Origin: Neelides folsomi
Lineage: Eukaryota > Arthropoda > Collembola > Neelipleona > Neelidae
DNA: 64,000 nucleotides
Assembly (NCBI GenBank): GCA_034687125.1
Contig: JAQGBZ010000176.1
Location: 1 to 64,000, forward strand
Reading direction: 5' to 3'
Below the pieces are notes generated by a model. That model worked only from the letters and a program-made list of their open reading frames with translations. It was not told the origin of the DNA and did no database searches. Positions 37,801 to 49,881 of the stretch are shown one piece after another. The translations under genes and the position numbers were made by a program. Each line of letters opens with the position of its first letter. The stretch's first letter is position 1.

Positions 37801-40800
37801 AATATCAGGTTTAATTAAAGCCATTAGAAATGAATCACCTACTTAATCGTATTTAATGTATGTATATGGTCATATAGGAATTATCAAAGTATTATTGGTT
37901 TATATTGGTTGGATTACAAATTAATGATACATACATATAATATTACTTTTATATTGTAATTACTATTTAGTTTATCAACTAATTGGAAAGAGATTTTTAT
38001 TGCTTAATATTTAACTCATGTGAAGCTTGTGATGTTTGTCTGCTCATAAAATCATTTGGCGATAATATGTACTTGTAAATATCAAACTTGTACAATTTAC
38101 AACAATAACAAATGTTTTACACATATTTAAGTCTGTTTGGGAATTTAGTAAATTCTTTTATTTGAAAATGAATTTGTGGAGAGTACGTTTGAAATCGTAA
38201 TCGAATTTTATGACTGAATAAGAATAATTCAGAATAAATATAAAAATTGTATAAACTCAAAATTATAAATACAATTGATTTTCAATTTGGAAAAAGAAAT
38301 CCTCTGGGCACTTAATGTTATAAAAGCGTATATAGGTATTGATATTAGATATAAGATTACATTAATATTTAAATGAGTTTCTTCTTTGCCTTTCCTGACT
38401 ATTATAATATTTTGATATCTGTTGGGAATTGATTCGGAAGCACGAACCTTGTCCATTCCCATGACATGGATCTCTGATAAGATGAATTATTCACAATGCT
38501 TTCTTTTCCGTCCTTCTGGGCTTTGATTGGAGATAAAAATCAACGAGTTTATCAACTCCCTTAATAATAAACCTCATTATTCACGTGGTAATTAACGATT
38601 ATTAACTATTAAGTGCCGCCTGTGTAACAATCACATGCGGCATCATGCAATTTGTATCTACAATAATAATAAATAACTACCGATTATGAATTGATACTAA
38701 TATTTATCACCACATGAAATTGCATGGTTGGATCCCCTTTCCTATGTCATTACGATTATTAGTAGTTAAATTACTTCATGCCAGGTTTACATAGTAAAGT
38801 ATGGAAACATCAACAGTTTTTAAATAACTACACTCAACTCATTAATTCCCAAGTGCTTGCAATTTCAATAATTTGAGAATTGGCTCGCTATAAAATTGGA
38901 AACAAACCCAGAAAAATATCTGATGGTTTTTGATATAAAACGCTTGTGTTTTCAAGTAGGTAATCGAAATTTAATTGGTCGTTTAAATCTCCTTTATTTA
39001 TCCACGTTTTTATTATTGGATCTGATTAATGTCAACAAAAATTAGTTGGCATTTTTTAATAAAAGTGTGTTGATTATGCTAATGTAAACTTTGCACTCAT
39101 ATTTATAAGAATTAAATGGTCTTTTAATCGTTTTTAACCTAATCCACTTTCAAATTGGATTGTAAAGTTGAATATTTTTAAATGCGCATTGAAATGCTGG
39201 AAAGAGAAAGTAATTTACCTTGATTAACTCCTTAAGCCTTTCTCGATTATAACTATTTCCAAGTTCTTCTCCAAGAACTCTGTCCAGAATAACGCTGATA
39301 GGATAAGAGATCGGGAATGTGATCGCCATAAAAAATCTGTCAAAGATGTAAATCTATAAAGTTAATATTAAAAAACGATTTAATGTGAAGTATAACTTTG
39401 TGAGCCAAATGGTTTTAGCTCCAACAGCAAGTCCATGTCTTGAACAAAACGCTTGAGGAATAATTTCACCTAGAACCACAATGCCCAGTGTTGAGACAAT
39501 AATGGCGACTCCACCTACATAATTTAAACTTAATTTCCCTTCGTCAATTAAATGATTTTAATTGGATTTATTCTATAGATAATGTATTTAAGAATAATCT
39601 GTTCAATAAGATAACTTACCGGACATAAGTTCATCGAGTAAAATTGTCAACGTTGAATTGACCAAAACATTCCCGAGCAAAAGACTTAAAAATCATAAAT
39701 ATTGGATAAATTATTCAAATGTACTTAAAGTTATAAGTTTATTTAAATGAGGATATTATGAAAGAATGAAAAAGACGCAGGCGCTTGTGTCTCATAAACT
39801 TTTAGGGGTAATATAAAACAATCTTAAACTCCATCTATCAATCAAATTCATTGAAACAAGAACTTTGCAAAAGCTGCAAAAACCTTAATGCAGATATTTA
39901 AAATTTTAAAGGGTAAACATTGTATGAAGTTTGCATTACCTACAAAGAAGATAATTTCCATTGATTCTCAAAGGCTGAATAGTTTTTGCATATCGTTTCT
40001 CCTAAAAGGAAATATTGACCTTTAGTTAATTGAATGGGAATGCAGACGAGGGCAAACCTTATCAGTTCCAGTATTGACGAGAATTTTAAGTTCAGTTGTA
40101 TCAATTGCCATAAGTCCAAGATTCAACCCTGGGTGAAAAACATGAAATTTTACAAGTCTGCATTGGTCAATGGATCTCAACGCTGATTGCTCAATTGTGT
40201 TATTATGTGCCTCATAATCTCATGTTCAAATAAATATAGATGTAAATATTTATTTGAGGCCTTGTGTACATTCATACAAGATTATCTCATGATCATGACA
40301 TGCATTGAACACATATATTACAATTATTTCCATTACAATTATTTCTATTAAATATGCGTTTTTCTTCCTCCTGCACTCACCAGAAAATAAACCGGACACG
40401 ACCAGAAGGACAAGAATGATAGCAATGTTTGACCAAAGTGGAAGGAAGTTTTCATACGATTTGAGAAGAACCCATTGTTCAAATCCTGTCAATTCCAAAA
40501 GGTTATTGACCATGAAATCAATTCAATAATTGAAAAGTCAAGTTGAGGGGGATCCAAAATTAGTTTTTTCCATAACTCATATTAATTATTTCAATAAATA
40601 CCTTGATGAACCCAAGGCATATCTGTATTATTTTCTCTAACACAAATGTAATAAAATTCTTGGTCGACTCCAAGTGGGGGGAGTTGAATTTTAGCAAGGG
40701 CTGTATAAGGAGTCATTTCTGTTTGGTAAAGCTAAAATATTAAAATTTTTCAATTTCCACCTTAAAACTATTATTAGTAATTTAATGATATATATATATA

Positions 40801-41300
40801 ATTTAATAATTTAACATTCGATTTGTCATTCATGATTTTACTGTGAAACTTTTTGTAGATGTGAGATCGTCACAATCAGCCCCACGATGGGCCAATTCAG
40901 TCGTGAAGCGGATGATGGAAAATCTGGTGAACCTTTCACCGAAAAGTCGAATGACCGCAGAGCTGTCGGCCAGCACAACGGAGATTCCTTTGTTCTCATA
41001 ACTCACTTCTTTCCGACTCTCCTCGATCCGAATTCCCCGAATGAGGGCTGTCAAGTCCTGGAGAGTTTTGGGTGGTTGAAGAAACAAGGGATCGGTCGAG
41101 TGTCCCGGGTTGGGATCGGAGGGGAATGGGAAATAAGAAGACCCGCCATTCTTGGATTCCTTCCCCGATTCCTCCCCGCTCTCACTGTGATGGAGAAGGT
41201 TCGGAGGGAACTCGGTGAGATTCTCCGCCCCGCCGCACCCGTCGAAAAGGACAACAAGTAGAAGGAAGAGAGGAGAAATTCCAATCAGTGGTTGCACCAT
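34811..41300 (-). CDS. CNNM: CNNM-family magnesium transport mediator, copy 1
   Basis: Eighteen exons join in one frame: 41300-40842, 40731-40602, 40485-40381, 40128-40058, 40001-39940, 39684-39620, 39514-39397, 39336-39219, 37221-37050, 36949-36758, 36632-36486, 36436-36305, 36217-36084, 35957-35822, 35688-35592, 35447-35297, 35119-35030, 34978-34811 (848 aa). CNNM proteins mediate Mg2+ efflux at the plasma membrane. Order: signal peptide ([15 protein letters not shown]); extracellular domain; DUF21 membrane domain at about 200-350 ([47 protein letters not shown]); CBS pair at about 400-550 ([40 protein letters not shown]); cyclic-nucleotide-binding-like domain ([18 protein letters not shown]); acidic tail ([12 protein letters not shown]). 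Intron 8 is 2.0 kb; most others are short. Exon 15 encodes an insert before FIPDYT that copy 2 lacks. Confidence 0.95.
37222..39218 (-). other. Intron 8 of CNNM copy 1 (2.0 kb)
   Basis: AT-rich, running from GTAAAT to TTGAG on the minus strand. It separates the membrane (DUF21) half from the CBS half. The matching intron in copy 2 (46,777-46,868) is only 92 bp, so this one has grown since the duplication or shrunk in the other copy. No inserted element with clear ends was recognised. Confidence 0.6.
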
Positions 41301-44101
41301 CGTGGTTCTCTCTCAACTAATAATTCACCCACGTTTATCAAAAAGGTTTATTATCATCTCTCCTGACTTCTCCCTTCTTTATGCACAAATCAATTTATTA
41401 TTCAACCCCCATTTCAATTTATTCTCCCAGCATACTCCTTTCCCTATCTCCACTTCGTCATGGTGTTGAAGTGCTCTCAAAGCTCCATATCTCTCCGTAG
41501 TTATCTCTTTCTCAAAAAGTCTTCAGTTTCTTCACCAAACACCGAGCTTGATTTTCCACGGATTGGAAAAATTGTAAATGGCTAAAACGCTTTGCCCTCA
41601 TTTACCATAAACATTTCATTCCTGTAACATCCAATATGGTAAATAATAAATACCAAATAGAATAGTCCAATACATATGTTAATTAATCACTGTTAGTTCT
41701 TATATGAAGTTCAAATTAGTTCTTATATGAATAAATTACGCAAGACCTCCTCGGCAATTTGGAATTTATAATATTATAATTATTTAAATAAATAAATTAT
41801 AAAAACACGTCTCATGTGCCATGTAATGTTATACATATACATATGCATATCATAAAGGTTTATTTGAGAATATTATAAATATGTGTAGACTGAATTCGAT
41901 GTCGATAACCAGCTAAACTCATTTATATTTTACAGCATTTTTGAGGAAAAGAATTATTACAATTATTACATACATTATTAAACGTATTTTACTAAGTTTA
42001 ATATATTGTAATAGAAAATTTTGACTTGTTTTTTTATTAAAATGAATAACATGAATTTCAAGAATGGAAAATAAGTCAAATTAAAGTAATTGTACTTTGG
42101 TATACATTCATTTATATCTTACATATGTTAATTACATGGTTTATCTTTTAAAATATAAAGAAATTGCCACTTATGTATGACTATTATTATATCAACCAGA
42201 ATGTTTAGAAACTATTAAAATTATTTTTTTACTATAATGTCAAATGATATGATAATTAAAATAAAAATCCAAATAAATTATCATTTGAATTGCATTTGTA
42301 ATTGGAAAATCTTTATCTATAACCTACAAGAGATGAAATAATTATTAACTATTAATTGTCTTTGAGTGAGAGTTTCTAAAGTATCGAATTTTAATTTTAG
42401 CTTGTAGAAGTGGTCAGTATATTGTTTTAAGTTACAACCACTTTAATTGCAAAGTCGTTTTTGCAACTAAATTTGAAAGTTCTTTTTTGCCATCTTCAAA
42501 ATTATAAGTTTTATCGTAAATGACGTGTCTTTTAGAAAGCGTATTCATAAGTTTGCTGCATAATAACAATAATAAGCTGTAATAATAGTTAATAATTTAC
42601 AATAGCATTTAACATTATGCAAAATGATAAGAGTTAAAGTCATCCGCGGAAGGATAATGCATGTTTTTGTTATAAAGAATAATTTAAATATAAACTGCTA
42701 AAGTTTGTTTTTATTATTAGAAAATATAAATAAATGAACCTCCATTTCGTAATTAGCAAAATTGTATTTAAATAGATATTTGTAAATTTCCAAACAACAC
42801 ATATAATATACATATTTGTACGTGTACTATAAACATGAGTTTCAAATCTTATAATATTTAGCAAAGGAAGTAAATACATACACATTATATTACATACAAA
42901 TCCAATGTACCTTACATTGATAAATCAATTTAACTTTATATAACATACATATTTCAAAATTACAAATTAAATACCGGTGCGGTTGTTAAGACTTAAAACT
43001 AATAATGGTGAATATTAAACTATGAAAATCATTGTTGTGTCCACCAACTAGGATACTTATATATAATATATTACATACGTATTGTATAAATATGAATACG
43101 ATTAGTTTGAGCTTTAACAAACTTTAATATTTCCTAATATTTTCACTGGAAATCCCTTATACAAATTCAGCATTAACGGCATTAAAGTTTTAATTAGAAG
43201 TAAAGTACATTGTGCGCTATAAATTTAACTCAAAGGACCCAAACTAAGCATTTTCAAGCACCGAACTTCAAACGCCGTCAAAATCGAAGTGATATTTTAA
43301 TATCATATTTACATCGTTTGCATTTAAATACTTATTAACACATATCTATAAACCAGAATCACAATCAGCGTCATTAAGCTTCCGCGAATGTCGTGGGGTT
43401 CCTTTGGTCTTGGTCTCATCAATCAAACTCGCAACTCACCAAATTAAAATGAAATGCATCTCAATCATCGGCATTTTATAAAAGGGCTTTATTATACAAC
43501 TCATGTGAAGCTGTGAAGCATGATAAGGAAAATAAGAAGAAAAAAAAGGTTTTAAATAGTAATCGTAATCACGCACATGAGGCCTAAATGTCTCATTGGA
43601 ACCTCCAAGAGCGATTAAACAATTGATTGTGGATATTGGGAAGAAACGAAGTGCGTGAAAGTTTTACAAGATTCCACGAGACAATTTATTTAAAACGAAG
43701 TCAATGTATACTTGTATTGTAATATTGTCTTTACAAAGGCAACTCATGAATTGTATTGAGTTTAAATCTAATTATATATGCGTGGGAGCGATAAGGATAT
43801 GTTGATGGAGATTTAAAAAATTTCCAATGCTCTTTGTCCATGTCAAAGAAGGTTGATATACTTAAATTAGTAAATGAGTATACTTATTAAATGGGTATAC
43901 CAAGACCATTGGTGGAGGTTTGATCCCCAGTGTGGTAGACAGGTAAAGGGACTAATTTACCATTCTTAGAACTTCCTACCCTCGAGATAACACATGTGGT
44001 GAGTGAGTGGAACAACTTGGTCTTTTCTCCCCAATGGACCAGCCTTCGTCCTCGCCCATTTGAGTCTCGATCTCCCTCACGGGCGGATTTCGGTGATCGA
44101 G
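41301..44101. promoter_or_regulatory. Shared upstream region of the head-to-head CNNM genes
   Basis: This 2.8-kb gap lies between two divergently transcribed CNNM genes and must hold both promoters. The edges (41,301-41,520 and 43,900-44,101) are GC-richer, and the centre is AT-rich. No TATA box is obvious. A 16-bp direct repeat (TTAGTTCTTATATGAA) occurs at 41,692-41,707 and 41,716-41,731. Whether the two genes share enhancers cannot be seen from the sequence. Confidence 0.5.
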
Positions 44102-47100
44102 ATGAGAAAGGGAGGAATCGTCGCCGTCGTGGTTTTCGCCCTCCTTTGGGACACGTCCTTGGCGTGTCAAATCATTAAAAGAGTTTTACACCATCGGAAT
44201 AGTTCTCTGACCTACCGGCTTGGACCCAATGGGTCAGAAGAGGTCAAATTCCAAAACCATACAGGTGGTGAGTCCGAAGAGAACAATTCAAGTCTTCTTC
44301 AGTCCTCCGTGGAGAACATTTTGGAAAGAGTACTGAGAGTGACGGATCACCCTACTTATCAAGTCACTTATTCAACCGCAGTCGTAGATGGATTACGAAT
44401 TGAGGTAAAATAAAAATAATATTGGCTAAGTTGGGTTAGTTTTTCTTATTCACTTTTATCAATTTTTAAATCAAATGGGCCAGAAGTTGAAAATAGAAAT
44501 AATTGGGAATGGGAAAGGGGAGGTGTGAAATGCGGAATAACTGGATTTAAAACAATAAGTGGGTATTTAAAACATCCAGGTTAAACCAGAAGCCCAAAGG
44601 GTGAGAGAATTGTTGTTTGAGTATTTTAACGAGGTGTTTAAATCAACACTTAAATTGTTTATGGCTACTTTCTTGTCATCATTTGCTGACATGTCAAATA
44701 GAGATTTCCCTCATTGTGCTTCTTATTTATTAGATCTTTAATTATACACCTAAATTACCTATTCCTTTGAAGGGGATCGACAAAGGAGTTTCGTATAATG
44801 AAACAGGAATTTCAATGATTCTGGCGGACATCCCAGTCAAAATTCGGCTATTTGGGAAAGGATTCACAAATCACACCGTCGTTCGCTTTGCCACTGAATC
44901 CGGCACAGCGGGAACTGATTGCGATGATACTTCTTCTATAAAAACTTATCCTGTAAATCCTTTAATTCAATTAAATAACATATATTTATATCCAATAAAT
45001 ATTAGTATTACATGATCAATAATAAAATAAATTAAATTAATTCTTAATAAATAAATTAAATTAATTCTTAATAAATAAATTAAATTAATTCTTAAAACAT
45101 GTTTTTAAAATGATGAATTGAAAAAAATAAAACACTTTTAGATATCCCAAATCAGTAGCAAAATGAACTCAGCGGTCGTAAATCTGGTTTTTCCATCAAA
45201 CCAGAATGAAGGGTTGTTCTATTTATGCATACGAGATAATAACTCGGACATGCCATGGGTATGAATTGGAATAATAATAATTTATTTAAACATCTTTTAA
45301 TGTTCTCAATTCCTTCAATATGAAAAGTAAAACCAAGAATAAAATACAATTAATGTTTTATTTATTTAAAGGTTCATCAAGGGCCTGATCCTTGGATTGT
45401 AATCAAAGCCCGACCACGACTTTTGCCAATGTGGCTCCAAGGGGTGAGCATTTAAATGATCATTTAATTGTAAGTAGGACGATGAAAAGGAAACGTTTAT
45501 TCTTGACGCTTGGTTATATAACCTCTACACGTTTTACATGTGTTTGGGAATTAATAACATGGAAATTTTGTTTTTCAATTTAGATTTTTATTTGCTTGCT
45601 GTTAATAACATCTGGTCTTTTTGCTGGCCTCACACTTGGTAAGTTCATTTTATTAATATACATTCCAACATTACTATACAATTATATTGTACTATACCGT
45701 TCCATGTGCGTTAATATACCTTTATAAACATTAAACAGGTAAGTTGAGCATAGAAAGAGAAATATGCAAAAGTAATTAGTTCATTTTTATTCAAAGGCCT
45801 GCTTGCTCTGGAAGTTATTGATCTGAAGATCCTCGCAAATACTGGATCAGATAAAGAGAAGGTTCATCAATTCAAATCATTTCTACATACTTTTAATTAG
45901 GCCCACACAATTAAATTAACATTTTACTTTAGTAAGAATTTAATTACTACGTCGTAGTTTTTACAATATTTTGATATGTATGAGTAAATATAAAATATTA
46001 AATAGTGGGGTATTTAAATCAACTGATTTGTAAATATAATATCTATTTGAAGGTTTACATTTATATGTACAGGTCGTTCCAAACACATTGTATTTATAGG
46101 GAATTATTTATGAAAGCCATTTAATGCTTTTGTTTATTCATTTAGAGCTACGCAAAAACAATATTACCTTTGCGAACACGAGGAAATTACCTTCTTTGCA
46201 GCCTTGTTCTAGGAAACGTGCTTGTCAATTCAACTCTGACAATTTTGCTTGATGATTTGACTTCTGGTTTAGTAGCTGTGATTTTTTCAACAGGTTGTTT
46301 TAATAGCTAAATAAATAGGATTGATTATATTCCAATTCACATGTCTTGTAAGCTTGGGGTCAACGTTTTCACCTAATTTTTAATTCATGGTTTGTTTACA
46401 TAGTTGGGATTGTGATATTTGGAGAAATTATTCCTCAAGCCGTTTGCTCAAGAAATGGACTCGCCATCGGAGCTAAAACTGTTTGGGTCACAAAATTCCT
46501 CATGTTAGAACTTCCCATTAATTATTAAACCTTTATGAGAATTTAATCTCTACCCAAATAATTAAAGTATTAAAGGTATTTTTACACAGGCTAATAACGT
46601 TCCCCTTGTCATACACTATAAGCGTCATATTAGACAAAATCCTAGGAGAGGTATTACACTCAATATTGTGAACAATTAATATTTCTATTTTTAATTGAAC
46701 CTGCTTGAACCCTTCCTATTTGTGTCAGGAAATTGGGATTGTATACAACCGAGAAAAGCTTAAGGAGCTCATTGCGGTTTGTGATTAATTTACATTATTG
46801 ATTTGGTATTTTTATATTGATATTAAGCAAGCCTAAGTTTATGATTCAATGTTGGGTTTATTTATCAGGTGACAATTGACCGGAACGATTTAGAAACAGA
46901 TGAGGTGAATATTATCTCAGGGGCGCTAGAAATGAAAAAGAAGACTGTAGAAGATATTATGACAAGACTTGAAGACATTTTCATGCTTCCCATTGACGGC
47001 ATCTTGGATTTTGAAACATTGAGTGATATTCGAAAACAAGGTTAACTAACATTGTCATTAAATTCAAATAGAATTTGCAATAATTGGTGTAGTTAAAATA

Positions 47101-48599
47101 TGTAGTTAAAGTATTGATTATGTGTTTAATTGCTTTAGGTTACTCTCGTATACCGATCTACGATGGAGAAAAGTCCAACATCGTTTCTCTATTGTACACG
47201 AAAGATTTGGTCTTCGTTGATCCAGATGACAGGATCCCTTTAAAGACTCTCTCACAATTCTACAAAAACACGTGTTTCTTTGTCTTCTGCTATGTGACCC
47301 TCGACATTATTTTCAAGGAATTTAAAGAATGTAAATCAAATTAATCCTCTTTATTTTCATTTATCCAATCAATGGCTCATTTTTAACTCCAGGTCAGAAA
47401 GGTCACATGGCCTTTGTGCAAAAGATAAACTCTTCCCAGGACAAAGACCCATTTTGTGAAACAATTGGACTTGTTACTTTAGAAGACGTCATTGAGGAAC
47501 TCATCCAATCGGAAATCGTCGACGAGACAGATGTTTGGACTGACAACAGAAGCAAAAAGAGAATTTTTCCTCATCCAAAGCAAGATTTCTCAAAATTCAT
47601 CGAAATTCGCAACATTCAGAAAACACTTTGCATTTCACCCCAACTTGCCCTGGCAGCATTTCAATTTTTAAGCACAGGTAATTAAGTCATCAATTACTTA
47701 TAACACCAACTACATTTTATAAAGTGGACATTTATTTATTACAATTTATTTATGGATTTTAAATTCATTCCAGCTGTCGAACCATTTAAAGAAATCTCCG
47801 AACCAATTCTTCATCGATTACTAAAAAAGAATATTTTGTTTGAGATCAAGATGGATAAAGAAACCAAGAAGCATATTTACCTTTACGAAGACGTAATTAA
47901 TTAAATCTATTAAATCTTATATTAATAATTTAATTATTATTAATTGATGTACCATAATTAGGGGAAATTGTTTTTAGGGAAAACCAACCGACTCCTTCAC
48001 GTTGATTCTCGAAGGGAAAGTTGAGGTTGTGGCGGGAAGGGAAAAGTTGAAGTTTGAAAGTGGACCTTTCACTTATTTTGGAGCTCCTGCTTTAAGAACA
48101 GGACCAGGTTCAATTAAATAATAAATAATAATTAAATAATAATTATCTCATTAAATACGATTTCATGTACATGAGCATATGATTTAATAATTTGTATAGG
48201 CGATCCTCCGTTCATCCCAGACTACACCGTAGAACCCATTTGTGATACGATGATCTTTAGGATACGGCGGTCGTTGTATTTGGCCGCAGTTCAAGCAACT
48301 GTTTTAGAAAAGGCAAAAACTTACAAAGATTCCAATGGTGCAGACATCAATGCTGATCCAAACATCGATGAACAAATTGAGAATGTGAGATTCATTCAGT
48401 AAATAACATTCCCACCTCCTTTTTATCGATCTAATATTGAAGAATTTTGGGAAATAATATTAATTGTTTCTCGTTAATTGTTTAGATGTTCCGATCAGTC
48501 GATGCAGACAATCAACCTGGAATTGGTGATCAGCTTATAGGAGAAGGAAGAAAACAAAACATTTACCATCAAAAATTTAAAGACGACAAGAATTTTTAA
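44102..48599 (+). CDS. CNNM: CNNM-family magnesium transport mediator, copy 2
   Basis: Seventeen exons join in one frame: 44102-44404, 44773-44952, 45142-45258, 45372-45443, 45584-45638, 45797-45861, 46146-46293, 46404-46503, 46590-46650, 46729-46776, 46869-47040, 47139-47330, 47393-47677, 47774-47892, 47978-48107, 48200-48384, 48486-48599 (781 aa). Layout matches copy 1: signal peptide ([16 protein letters not shown]); extracellular domain; DUF21 ([30 protein letters not shown]); CBS pair ([40 protein letters not shown]); nucleotide-binding-like domain ([17 protein letters not shown]). Several introns sit at matching points and phases, so the pair arose by duplication. Oddity: the membrane motif normally like SGLNLGLMA reads AGLTLGLLA here. 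The ATG at 44,102 is chosen because it begins the signal peptide; the upstream frame has no ATG. Confidence 0.94.
45021..45093. repeat. 24-bp tandem repeat, three copies
   Basis: Three AT-rich units in a row, each ending in TTAATTCTT: 45,021-45,045 (25 bp, with one extra A), 45,046-45,069 and 45,070-45,093 (identical 24-mers). It lies in intron 2 of CNNM copy 2, about 50 bp before the exon 3 acceptor. The near identity suggests a recent or length-variable repeat. Confidence 0.9.
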
Positions 48600-48694
48600 T
48601 TCCAATTTAATCGAATCGCGTTCAATTTTTTAAATATCTAATACGTGTGTATGTAAGGGAAAAGTACCAAATGATCTTACCAATATCACAAGTA

Positions 48695-48923
48695 TTGGAA
48701 TCTTCAATAAGTCATAATCAATGCCGATTACAATTTTTATTTTTTCGAATTTGTAATATTCTATTTACATGTAAATGTATATATCCTGGTTGATTTGCTT
48801 ATGGTTTGAAGTAAATCATAAATCTTTTATTTCCTTATATTACCAAGGATTAATGTATTTTTATATACTCGAAAAAAATAAAAATTGTAATCGGAATTGA
48901 TCATGACTTATTGAAGATTCCAT
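48695..48923. mobile_element. 229-bp MITE with about 55-bp inverted repeats
   Basis: The first 55 bases (TGGAATCTTCAATAAGTC..., ending near TTTTTTCGA) are repeated in inverse orientation at the right end, with only two or three differences. TA is present on both sides (48,693-48,694 and 48,924-48,925), as expected for a TA target duplication. No protein is encoded. This fits a non-autonomous element mobilised by a Tc1/mariner-type transposase. Its ends do not resemble those of the element at 12,444. It starts 95 bp after the stop codon of CNNM copy 2 and contains the first AATAAA (48,877-48,882) downstream of that stop. Confidence 0.85.
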
Positions 48924-48925
48924 TA

Positions 48926-49881
48926 TGTTCTAAATCTTCAAAAAATGAACTTGAGTCAATTACAGCTTCAAATAACATACAATGTAAAATTATGTAAACA
49001 TTCTTCTTTTCATCACTCGACTGTTAAGAACAATAACAGAATTAATAATAAATGTGCTAGTTAACCAATATATCTTATATCCCAAATGTATATTATAATC
49101 AGGGTTTCTATTCTAATTTAATGTTTGCACGAGTAATGAATTTAAAGTCAAAATTACATTATTAGACGATCCCTTACGCTCACTTCCTATAAATATTTTT
49201 GAATCTTATTTTTATCTATAAAATGTATTATCGCAGTGAGATTAAAAGTTCATTTGTTTGAGTTCTAAATGAAATGTGCGAATTACTTATTTAAATATGA
49301 GCCAGTAGTATTGAAATAGATGATGAATCTTGTTCCAAAATAACACGATATTATGTAAGACTGTATTTAATCATTAATTAACACTTACTAATGTACCTAT
49401 AACTATGTATCTTAATATCTATACATGTTACAAATACATCCATATGATTATTTAAAAAGCCAATAATATTTCATATGTAAGTTATATGTATTATTTACGT
49501 ATGCTCACTGTATGAAATGATCTATGTCGAATTACATGTGTGTAAAAAAGATACTTTCTAAATACAATTTCAACAATACTTTTATTATAAAGTAAATCTC
49601 TCATTGCTTCTTTATTTTCAATCAACATTTAAAATATAATTTCCTTCAAAATTAACAATATTAAATATTATCTAATTTTATTTATTCTAAAATTATTTTT
49701 AAGACATTTTATCAATCAACATAAATTGTTCAGGTAATTTCTAAAAAGAAATTTATTATAACTTTTGTATAAGGTATTCTTAATTGATAATAATAATAAC
49801 ATCATTAATGTGAATAAATTTTTAATTTCGGAATTTATGTAAGCAATGAGAATAATTTGAATAATTTGGCTTGCAAATTAT
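48926..49881. other. Convergent spacer between CNNM copy 2 and OAT
   Basis: AT-rich sequence between two genes that point toward each other. It should hold the 3' untranslated regions of both. No repeat or coding structure was recognised. Confidence 0.5.

Noticed and set aside
40250-40380. Continuation of the CNNM copy 1 frame past its exon 3 donor
   Set aside because: The frame runs on into the intron after the GTGAGTGC donor. The family alignment (FSG|LNLG) shows the real exon ends at 40,381.
43900-43960. A tRNA-like GGTTTGATCCC word
   Set aside because: It resembles a T-arm, but no acceptor stem, D-arm or anticodon arm folds around it.
44003-44101. N-terminal extension of CNNM copy 2 upstream of the ATG at 44,102
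   Set aside because: The extension begins at GTG and would place the clear signal peptide internally. The ATG at 44,102 is the first in frame and fits a secreted N-terminus.
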